Assembly: GCA_030248215.1 (NCBI GenBank)
Contig: JASANG010002299.1
Span: forward strand, 1-64,000
Length of the DNA: 64,000 nt
DNA from: Enoplolaimus lenunculus
Taxonomy: Eukaryota > Nematoda > Enoplea > Enoplida > Thoracostomopsidae
Reading direction: 5' to 3'
The translations under genes were made by a program, and so were the position numbers. Each line of letters begins with the position of its first letter. Within the stretch, counting starts at the first letter, position 1. Of this stretch, positions 48,201 through 60,533 are shown in pieces. The notes under the pieces are model-generated. The model did no database searches. It was given only the letters and a program-made list of their open reading frames with translations, and was not told where the DNA came from.

Positions 48201-51200
48201 TCCAAATTCACTAGGGTATTCAGCACCAGAAGCAGCACTGGCCACGGAAGGACCAACTAGACACGCAAAAGGATCGGTATCATCCGCGTCTGAGAGTTCA
48301 GTAAAATCTAAATCATTAATAACCAACGGACGATTAGTCAAATTCGCCATCGCGCGATCCCATAGCGTTGGCTGTTGTTGTTCACCAGCGCCAACCACCA
48401 CGTGCCCGTTGAGTAGATGACTAGAAAGTTTACCACTTGAATTACTACCGCTGTTAATATTCATCGGTTGCGAATGAGCTTGAGCAGTAACCGATGTTGT
48501 ACTTCCTACAGCTAGTCGAGATTCACGTTTAGCGCGTGCTTTAGCTAAAACATCTGCAAAACTACTACTACCACCCTCAGCATTATTCTCATCGTCACTC
48601 GAAAGAGGTCTTGGAGGATCTTGATTAGCTGGCAGTGAACCGTCGTTTGATCGTTTCGTGGCGCATAGGGGATCACCACTTGACAGACCGGCAGACTTTC
48701 CTCGAGACATTGCAAGAGGCGACCCCCGATTAGATGCGGCGCCTAATTTCTCTGGCAGCGATTCAATTGCACCAGGCGTTTCGCTATGACGGCCATTACG
48801 ATAGGCGTATGACGCTGGATGTGAGACATTCCTCGACCCAGAACCGCTTTCCAAAGATGCGTTATAATTATTCTCACTGGTGAAATCATCATTTAAAATC
48901 GGAACCATAGGTGGTGGTGCTGTTATACTCGGTTTGCATCGCCACAATTCTTCAGAATGCGGCACACTACAACTCGAAGCAGCAGATCCGGACGGCTGTG
49001 GATGCTGTTGTTGCGATGAATAAATTTCACTTTTGTCAACATAAATATCATCATTCGCTTTATGCGCGAAGAGATGTTGTTTTGGTGTGCAATTACCACT
49101 GTCTCGACGAATGCCTCCTGCACTATGAGTCTGAGACTGGGATGACGGCATTAAAGACAGACCGGACTGTATTTCAGGCGCGGCGGCCGGATGGACACCT
49201 GCAACGGTATTAAATCATTGGCATTTTTTGTTTGCCCCCCCACAAGGAAAAAGCCCCTCTAATAAATGGCCATATAAGCCCATAACTAAGCCTGCAAGCT
49301 TAATTGCCGGTATGAAAAATATTCTACTTTTAAATGTTATATACTCGCCTTTAAAGATCAACCAACTGAACGTAAAACCGTATCTCAGTCGCCAACGTGA
49401 TAGTAACTAACATTACAATGCATAAAATCCGCCGCTTGTTGCCCCCTTTTGCACCAAAGCTCAACACCAAACTTTAGTCTTCTTCGGTATCAGTCAGTAC
49501 AATAAAGTTTTCCACACAAAGTTCTATGATATATTCTTACTAGCAATCAAATTTATAATATTTTTTATGCCCACAACAGTAAACTCACTTTTGGTGTGAT
49601 CATCAGATTTGATCATATCAGCACTTGGAACGTACAAATCACCGCTAAAAACAAACTAAATATGTACCGCAATCACACTAATACGCTCGACGAAACATAC
49701 AAACGCTATTAGTAAACTAAAAAAGGTTCAACACACATCTGAAAATACAAATCTGACCAAAACAATAACGATATATAAACAGCATAAACACTCAAAACAA
49801 CTACCACTGCAACTACAAACAATCAACAGACTACGTATTTTACGTACTTGCGATCAGCAGACAATATTTGACTTTGGTCCATTGAGCGTCGTTTACTTTT
49901 ACGATCTGATGACGTAATTCGGTTATTGGCACGTGGTAAAGTTCTAAAATTACTGCACTACTGACCATTATCAACGTTATATTCCAATATGTCAAACATA
50001 ACTATTTGATACGACATGGCTCAAATTTGTGTAGCTTTAGAAAAGCTAGGTGACCGATTAAAATACTCATGCTAGTAGGCCAACATCAATAACGCTCTGT
50101 TACACCAGCAAACCCAGTTTCCTTCCAAATCTGAACATTTTTATGATCCAAAATATGCAAACTACAAACCAACTACGACTGCTGTAGCTAATGTAAGAAA
50201 ACTGAATAGGTTAATAACAGCGTGATTAACACTCTAGTCAGCAATAAAGAAAGATAATCGGCACATTTTGCAGCACGATAATTATCCTAATATCAGGATA
50301 TATATTCTCCGGGATTTTTTCAAAAATATCCACAAAAAATGCATAGCGTCTAATCCTTGCACATTCAGTTTATTCAAAATGATTGCCAATCTGATTCTGA
50401 ACTTTTAATTTTTGCCACATAAAACGCCGAACGTGAACTTGATTTGCCTCTTGGTTAGAAAATAATATCAAAATATCGTGATTATCCAAATATCTGAATA
50501 TCCAGTGTCTATCACTAGTATCCGCTTTTAATATCGATTGATCAATCTCCACCCGCTCTCACCATCACACTTACCTTTTGCCAACAACATAACTGCCAGC
50601 AGCACCAGAATTAACATCTTCAGACGCATCTTCCAATCGCAATGTTTCTTCATAAATATCACATTGTGATCGTAAATCTGTATTTCCGCCAACTCGACGT
50701 AAATGTGCAATAATACGTTCCATTCCTTGTTCTTCCATGGCGTCAACCACATCGTAGTATGTATCTTGATCCGGTATACCGTTAAGTGTCTAAAACAAAC
50801 AATAATTTTAAAATCATTCTTGCACGTATACGCATGGGTGTAATATTTAATATTTCAACTTTATACCAATAAGTACACAAACACACGAGCAGAAGCGTCA
50901 AAACGTCAATCTCACATTGTGATTGTGACTCCAGACTAAACAGCGCGCATCTACGCACTGTTCAAGTTAATTAGTTGATAGTAAGGCACTACTGCTGCGT
51001 ACCATGCATTACACCGATAACAGCTATTACACCGAAGGTATCAACCTATCAGATTTCTCCCTCAATAAATTCACAATATTCCTAACTTACATCCCGACAA
51101 TGACCGTCTGCTTAAAACTCTATAAAAGCATTACAGTTTATATATGTAATAACCCAACCCAAACTGCTTACATAGTCACATAACAGAACAATCAAAATAA

Positions 51201-54200
51201 TTCTACACACTCACTTTATTAATAAGTGTCATTGCAATGACCAACAATTCGTGATCGTTTTCACACTCTGGATCACTCAAAACAGCGATTAGATTTGACC
51301 AAGGCGAAGTACCTGAAACAATGGACGTATCTTAGAGGATTTGGCGGAAAATATCCGTTTGAGCAATTAACCAATCAGGCTGCGTATCCAAAGCAACAAT
51401 CAATAACAACTGATTTAAACAAACACAAATTTTCAACCCAAAGCTTCAAAGCTAATTAAAATAGGGTATTTCAATCATAAATTTCACATTTAATGCGTCT
51501 TTAAATAATTAAAAAATTAGGAACAGGACATAAGGTGGGTGACACCAAGAGTGGATGATCACTCTTTATAACAAGAGTGTGCAACTGGGTACATTCTGTG
51601 TATTAAAGAGTGTACCCGGCACGCGTAGCGTTTGTGGCCTACCCCCCTCAATCAGGGGGGTTTAAGCAAGAGATTAACAGTATGCTTCAGTACACCTACC
51701 CCTCCCCCCTTAAACAAGGGGGGTTACAATTTCCTCCTTTACTACGATATAAAACTGCATAAAGACCCTCCTAAACACGGGGGTAGGCCAAAAACGCAAC
51801 ACGTGCAGGGTACATTCTTTAATACACAGAATGTACCCAGTTGCACACTCTTCTTATAAAGAGTGATCATCCACTTTTGGTGACACCAAGCGCGCCATTT
51901 TACCCCAGTAGCGAATATGAAATATTGCGTTGTTGCTGAATCCCCGATTCCAAATCCGAATCTTGACTTCGACAAATCCATAATATAGATTATGTAATAC
52001 ACAAGCAGGCAATACAAACATGTGAACTTTGAAATATCGAAGCCCAAACCGGTGGAATCCGCACGGGGTAAAAGTTGTCGAAAAGCAATAATTCAGTTTG
52101 GTCCAACTCAATTTTAAAATTGTTTTACAACGAAGCCAGCATTTGAATTTTCCATTTTTGTCTAATCTGAAACCGAATACGGAATTTGTCGCAAACCCAT
52201 CGACAGTAAAATATCCGCCACATAGAAAAGTGAAACGAACCTTTTTCCTTGTCGACGATGTACACTGCAGCGAGTAGCAATAACGAATTCGAATCTGTGT
52301 ATTCAATAAATACCAGCAACAATTTAAGAGCAGTCTTGATAACGAGTCGGGACTGAAAAAATAATATATAAAATCAGTTAATAAATATTTATTTTCGTTA
52401 TTACGTTGGTGAAATACAAGCGTTCTCTTAAATCTACCTATCATTCGGGGCAAACATACTCAACATAAATTGGACTTACAGATTAAAAATATTAAATACT
52501 TCAAATGTTTAATCGAAAAACTAAAAGCAACAACAAATAATACAATAGTTTGCTATCAGAAGCATTGTGATTTTGCAATTTTCTACCAATTCTGGCTTCA
52601 TACTACACAACGATACAACAGTAATATGTCGTGAATTTCAATTCAAGATAAAATAATCTCATCTGCGAATCAATTAGTTCCTTCATAGTTTAGTTTGGAT
52701 AAATCCCTATTCATACGTGCAAGTTTGTGCAACAAAAGCTTACACGTGCAACTTGCATGTGCAAGCTTGGTCATACAGCAGCTTTGAAGTTCTTGAAGCT
52801 GGCAAATTATTCACTGGAATTAATGTTATTTAATTAAATGCGCGCCTGTGAACGCAGTTGCAAATCGCTTGAATTGGTTGCACTTGCAGTTTGATAGGTC
52901 AATCAGAATGTTCCTTTGAAAATACTTGCAGCTGCAAGTATATCGTGCAAGTGAGCAAGCTGCAACTGCGAGTACTCGCTGCAAAAACTTGTACGTGTGA
53001 ATGGGGCTCAACTGTTTCAAACCATACAATTACCTATACATAATATAACAGGGTATACTTATTTATTCCTCTCCATGCTAAAATTCCACTGAAGTCAAAA
53101 GTCCTCCCAATCGCTGTTCATTATTTTTTCTAAACCTAAACTTAGGCTTAGACTTACTGAGGACTAAGCTAAACCTAAGCCTAAGCTTTAACCCAAGCAG
53201 CCTCAGTCTATTTTATTAATCTAGTCAATACCTGTGGGCAGAACTTTTCGTGTGGGGGGTAACTAAACAAATACTTAAAAACAATCACCATGAAACCATT
53301 ATTGCCCTACACGTTGTATCAAACCCGAACGATGTTTTCTACTCGGTCAGTAAAAAACAAACACTAAAAAATAGTACCGTTTTGAATTACCGCAAATAGT
53401 CACTAAAAATACGCTTAAAATTAAGTAAAACTGTTACCGAATTAAGTGTCAGTTTTACTTACTATGGTGCGTGGCAAAGTTTTACTTAATTTTAAGCAAA
53501 CACAAAATTCTGAGCTTTACATTTACTTAATTAATCAGTAAATGACAGCAGTATTTTTTACTTATTTACATTATTTAAGCAAAGATTTACTCAATATTTA
53601 CTACACCTATACTTAAAAAAGTTAGTCTAATATCACTATAGTATTTTAAGTAGCGTGTTTTTACAGAGTGCTACAACTAAACCAGTTTCATATCTAAATT
53701 CTCAGTCTTAACTATAAACCATTACAATTACAGTACTACACATACCACCAAAAACAACACTTGCTTAATCTGCGATTATCTCTTAAGAGCCTCGGCGCAT
53801 AACAACACAGCGTACCTTTGCCAATGCTCTAAAACCGAACAATTAACCCCCGACTCGAGCAACAATAGTAGACAGACTTGCAAAAAAATTACGCTAAAAC
53901 TCAGAAAAAAACACAAACACTACAAAATTGTCTGTTACTAAGCAAGCCGAAAGCGAACGTGGAAACCGCAATTATTCTATCTGTACACCCCATCACGCCT
54001 TTTTTCTCTCTCTCATCGAATTTTTCCGAAGCCTTAGCGAACGCATCACACAATATTTCACTGCCGTTAATTTTGTTGAAAAAACACATTATACAAAATT
54101 TCAAACTATAATATTTTAAATTTTCAAAAGACTAGAATTCTTCGCTAAACTGGAACTCTGCAACATAACGTTATTTTTTTTTTTGCTGGATACATGCAAT

Positions 54201-57200
54201 CAAGCTAGCAAAGCTAGGAGCCGTATTATCAACTGCGTGTCGCTGCAATTATTGCAAATGAATAGTAACACGTTTTTAAACACGAAAACTACATAAGCTG
54301 CAGATTTCGGCAATCTGTATAGAAGTAGGGTTAATTCAAGTGCAAAAAAATTATACTAAATTTCGAACGTCCACATTTACTACTATTTCGAAAGTTACTT
54401 GCCAACCAACAACAGTGGTGATAGTTGCTACACACATTTAAGCATACTGCCACAGAATCTTAAATTCAAGTCTTACTTGTTACCTTCTAAATTAAAAACA
54501 CTAATCCTCCAGTCAAACTATTTAATCAAACATTGTGATACTACGAAAATTTGTGACATGTAACCTCAGGGTCTAAACAAAACTCGCTCAACCCACTAGA
54601 GTCTGGTCAAAAAGTTCGTACTTTATATCACTCGATACAGCTTGCGACACTGAGTAGAATGGTGTTAAATTTCTCGTAATGAAACGTTCTGGTTAACGAG
54701 TTATGGTCAAATAACTATTGTGAGAAAAAGTTTCGTCGAGTGATACGTCATAATCTGTCTCCCTTTTTGACAAAAATTTTTACCTTGTGACTTCAAAATA
54801 TCGAAGTTTTCAAAATTTCAATCTGGCTTTAAAATGAATCGAGCAGCAGGTCATGAGAAGCTCAAAATATGCAAATTTTCTCCTCTGTTAAAACAGTTTA
54901 ACAACGGTTTTCAACAAGACGCCTCACTAAAACGCTCTTATTCTACTGAAACAGACATTTTGCACATCAACAAAACGCGGAACTTTTGCTGCGTAACTAC
55001 ACTGCATTTTCAAGCTACAATTTAACCTCGCTTACAAAATAGCGACTACTTTGTTGTTCAGTGATCAAACTACAGGTCCACTCAAATACGGGTGCTGTTC
55101 CGGTCGCCTTCCCCGTACGGAGGATATCTCCGTCCCGACCGGGCCAAAGAATTTTCGGCTACAAAATATTTTCTTATACCTTCATGAGTCTCCTTGCCCC
55201 CCCAGCCAACAATTCCAGATTGCGGGGCTGTAAAACAACAAAACCGCTTAAGAGTACTCTTGACATCTAAACAATTTTTACGAACAGCTCTCAAAACGAG
55301 AACGAATGTCCAAACTTTAGCAAAAATAGAACTATAAACAAAAACACCGGTCACTTACAAAATGCATCCATTAAGCACATTAATTATTAGTTAAGCTTCA
55401 ACCCTATTATCTACTAGAAATCTACGTCAATTTGTCGACCGGCAACTTGTCGCACAACAACATCCCAAAACCTATGAATGAACCTAAGCGTAACGCTAAA
55501 TCAAAGCCTAAGCATAATAATGTGCGTCGAATTGTCGAGTCGATGAAACTTCGGATTACAAGTTGTCGGGTGACAAATTGTCGTGATTCTCTGTACTACA
55601 AAAGATATAAAGAAGTTTCAACATTGATCCATAAAGGTTTGTACTATAATTACATAAAAACGTATCTATGCACTATACAGCGCATTAACGGTTCGTAAAA
55701 ACTCTTGCAACAGCTGTAGATTCCGTTGGCTAAACAAGCGTAATTTGCACCGCCCATTTACTTCATTTATTTCCAATCATCGCTTAATATGTGAATTTTA
55801 CAAACTTAAAAATATCGGTCAAAATAAGATAATAATAGTAATAATAATAATAACAACAACAACAACAACAATAATAATAATAATAATAATAATAATATTT
55901 AATAATATTTGTACTATCAGCACAAATGTTCCAGAAAGAACAAAAATCAGTCATTTAAGCCTTCTAAGCCTAAGTTTAACTATGGTAATAAAATAGTTTT
56001 TTAACAATACTAAGTGGAGTGTGTTTTTTAAAGATTTACCTTCTCGGCATGTTTTTCACCAGAATCAAACACCGGGTTTCGGAACAAGGCAACAATGGCG
56101 TCCAGTTTGGCAAAAAACAAAAACTCTTTCTTAATTATGCACACACAAATTTTAAAAACACTAACAAGCGCCATTTCAGAGAACATTTTAATTGTTACAA
56201 AACGTACTTTTGAAGCGAGGAGCGAATAGAACCATTGAATCGTTTCATTGTGCGCAATCACACCGTTCATACCATCGATATAAAGCATAACTTGACCCAA
56301 AGCTAAAACAACAATTAATATGTATATACAATCCGTAAACTGTTTCACTAATTAATCATTACTTAAATAAAACCGCTACAACTATAGAATGACTTTATGG
56401 TTTTTAGTCATTTTAATGCCTTCAAGGGCCGCCCGGTGCCGTGTGCTCATTTGGCTACACCCATAGAGCTTTTTGCAACACAGATACCTGGTGGTCTTAT
56501 TTCAAACTCTGTTCCAGTCTTCTAGTCCAAACAAACGGTTTTGGAAGTCATTACTTTACTCTATTTAAACACATGCCCATCTAGCATGATTACCGTTGCC
56601 AACCCCAACACAGTGGATCCAGAAATGTTTCAATTATCGGGGCGCGGCGAGATATAACCGCGGTAAACACTCGCGAGCGAAGCGAACAACAATCACAATC
56701 CGAACACGATTTTAGTATTCAACCACAGTACAAAATCTTGGTTTTGATACCTTTCAGCGGACTTGGACCGGGGTAAACCCCCTCGGATCCGCCAGTATCC
56801 ACTTCTATAAGGCATTACACTTATATGCGCCATATTCATTATATATACTCGCCATACCATCCTGCGCCATTTATATGCCTTGATATTCCACCTCACCGCC
56901 GATCCCCACAAAACACACTTTACACAACACCGCTACTCGCGTCTTTCTGACCACCTTTGTACATTACCCCCCAACGCTGAACACAACGCATTACAACTAC
57001 CTGTCGTACTATAAATTCGCAATTCAATCCAAAATTAGAAAAAAACGCACAAAATCGTTGATTAAACATGACAAGCGAAAAAAACCACCAACTAAAACAT
57101 ATTGTCAGATTTCCCAAAAACATATGCTGCGGTTAAATAGAAAAAGACGCGAAATTAATTTTATAAACAGATGTTTTGTTGTCGTTTTTTTCAAAGTGCA

Positions 57201-60200
57201 ATATATCTACCAGTGGAGGTGCCAGGATATTCGTTCGACGGAACACAGGCTTTCTGATTTTATTTTGTATATTTTAGACCATGTAACAAAATCGCTCGTT
57301 CGAAAAATTAACTGTTTGAGAAAAATCTCGGAAGGGGGCGCCCGTGATATACATCTGCTGCATTTTGTTTATCAGTCCATATCTCAATATTATTCGCGAT
57401 GTATGCGGAAACAAAATAATGTTTGATAATTTTTCTCAACGTGTTACCATCTACCACGCAAAATACATAAATGCTGATATCATGATAATGCCGCAATATA
57501 CACACACACCAGCGTATCATCCCAAGAATACTCACGATTATTTCCGGTGATACAATAATTAAAAATTTACAACGAGAAAGTAGCGAATTCAGTTGAACAA
57601 AAATGAATGAAATTTCACCGTTTAAAACGACGACAGCGACAAAACGATTCGATAGCATAAACCAACTCGAAACGTTATCCCGTCAATTCGTCACGCGATC
57701 GCTCGGCTTGAGCGGGTAATAATTAGTCGTCCGGCTTTAGGTTTTGATGCGTTTAATGGACGAGATGTTGTGACGGGCAAGTTGCCGAGATCATCGAAAC
57801 GTCGCAGTACAAGTTGTCGATCGACGTATGTATTGTCACAAACTCAATGAAACGCGGTGGACCAATTAAAATTTTCTAAAATTTTCTTGCCGTTGAAACC
57901 AATCCAAACAGCTTGTTTCCGCGCTTTCAAGGCACCAATCATCATTAAAACTGACTCGGACCAAAACCATGGATTACACACGGTTCAATATTTTCATTCA
58001 ATGTACGAAATAAGTCAATGCCAAACAAACAAACAAACAAACAAACAAACAAACAAACAAACAAACAAACAAACAAACAAACAAACAAACAAACAAACAA
58101 CTTCTTCTCACCTCTCAAAATATAATTTTGATGATTTTGATCAGCTTCAGCGCCAACTTTCACCAAACACGCTAACCCGTCGTTGAGCACAAATTCGTGA
58201 ACCAAATCTTTATCATCCTAAAACAACAAAAATGTAGGCTTAAAAATAGCAAAATACACGCAGTGCTAGAAACATTACTAAACTAAATATAATTCAAATC
58301 TATTCAAAACGAAAACGTCAATTCTCTGTGTGTTGGCACTGGAAATATGAAAATAACGCTATTGCCGTTTTTAAATGATAATGAATCCATGAACAAAAAA
58401 TTGTAAGTTTAACCCTCACTGAGTAACCAAGTTTCAAAATTTTAAATACTTCAAACAAACCTTATGGCAACCATCCATTTTGTACCTCGTTTCATTGAAA
58501 CTAAAACTGAAATCGGCGCTGAGTGAATCAACGCCTTTCGCGTTTATAATATTGCGCTTCAAAAGTTAGCGAATAATACTGACACAAGAGATGCACCAAT
58601 GCCTGAACCAGTGGCACAGCAGCCGGCCAGAGCGTTGAGGGGCTGTTTCACCATTCTGCACAGAAAATTTAAATACGGGCCAAACTATGTGTTGCCAAAA
58701 ACTGGTAACGTAACTCCCGACCTGACAAATTACTAAAATTGCGTTTGGCTTCTCGCTCGATTCGCTCGCGAGGTTTCTACCACCATTAGAAACTGGTCCC
58801 CAATATAGTTGCCGCCTCCCGTTTCGGATCAACTACTGCACACCTGTCCGAAATCAAACATCGATTTTGAGAAGCCCAATCAAGGCCAAATTTTAAGCGC
58901 AATCTTCAGTTACCTCGATACGGTTTGTTGAGCTGAATAATAATCTAATATTTCGGTCGCGCAAACATGTACTTTGTGGTCAATCGACACCTTGAAACCC
59001 GAAACTTCATCGACTCGACAATTCATTGCCGGCATTAATATGACATACACATCTAAATAAAAATACACCAACCTGAAATATTTGTTTCAACGAAAACAGG
59101 GCACGTCGTAGTTCTCGGCCGTTTGAATTCAGCAATTTCTCTGAAACAGAAAAAAACCTAAATCATAATCTTATCAAAAAACCTATACACACATATAGGG
59201 CTGTACCAGAAATTCAATTAGCAACGGCGTTGTTTTTAATCAAAAGAATTTAAAATATTGACATCTCACTAATTTGCAATAAGGCATCGAATACACAATT
59301 GCTCATAAATTTCCCCATCTGTCACAGTTCAGTTTAAAACAAAGCCAACCCGTATGTACGTAAAATTAGGCTTATTTTTCGACCGCAGCTACGTAATTTC
59401 CTTCGTGGTGCATGTGTGAAGATTGCTTTAGCCTTAAATATACGCCACGTATGCTCAGTTTAGCCACTTCAAGTACAAAATGTTATCAAAATTCCTGATC
59501 TTCACTTGAAGTATAATCAGTTTTACACGTGGCTTAATTTTTTGCGGCTATAATACCAGCGGTTTTATTAATATTACTGAAACTACAACAGATTGCCCGA
59601 AATCGGGTTTAATTTTGCTAACTTATTAGGGCCCTGGAAAAAGAGTTACACACATGCCCACAGAAGCGTTAATCAGACGTCTGGAACGCCTAACATTTAC
59701 CTTCCATTTTGAGCCATCAAAATTCTAATTAGTAACCCGTCCGTGCCGCTCTAGAAACGACACTAATGGAATTTTACCCCCACCTACACTCAACATTATA
59801 TATCATTTCAGCGGCTGCGTAATCAGGATTTCATTTCGGAACGAGATAACGACGTTCACTTAGATTTTTGCGACCAAGCATAGCGAGTGTCAAAAACCTC
59901 AACTTCAGTAAGTTATTCTACATCCTGTAAAAATGTCATTTTCAAATATTTCACGAAATTTCAAACGATCTATCACACCTATCCCTCCTTATCCATCCTT
60001 GTGTACGTCCCCTTATAACTTTCCCTTTTTCGCTTTCCACTGCTCGACTAATAGCAGCAAACAGCACATTACCCAAAAAATGTGGCAACACATTAACTTA
60101 ACAAAAAAACTACTCACACGACAGTCACGGGGCGTAGCCCCGATTTCATTTCAGAGCCCGACATATTTATGCAAAACTATTTCGCCAGCGAGTGTAGCGA

Positions 60201-60458
60201 GCGAAAAAAATATTGTGTTGACCTCAACTTAAAAATCCAGCAAGGTTAATATTTTAGAACTTGATCAAAGTATCTTTTCTTGTTTTTCGACAAATTTCAG
60301 CACGATATACCCCTTATTTCAATTTTTTTTCTTATACGTTCATGACCACGACGACAGCCCCAAGTTTCCCTTTCAAATTAAACAACTAAACTGTCACAAA
60401 AATTTCAAATTACTCAATGTTTAGCGGCGGCAATGAAATACTTTTGCCGCGACTACTA

Positions 60459-60496
<38 letters not shown>

Positions 60497-60501
60497 CCAC
60501 C

Positions 60502-60533
<32 letters not shown>

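Larger units (their letters stand above)
52353..56207. other. Large FHOD intron with several repeats
   Basis: No exon seen. It holds a MITE at 52705-53006, a CTTAGGCTTAGAC/CCTAAGCCTAAGC stretch at 53130-53195, an A/T-rich repeat with CTTAATTTTAAGC and ACTTAATTTTAAG blocks (53340-53670), the element at 55436-55585 and a microsatellite at 55831-55900. Confidence 0.6.

Noticed and set aside
47887-49213. Plus-strand frames opposite the FHOD FH1 exon
   Set aside because: Explained by Gly codons opposite Pro codons; the minus frame has matching splice phases and conserved FHOD motifs.
58022-58100. CRISPR-like regular repeat
   Set aside because: A simple tetranucleotide repeat without spacers, in animal DNA.
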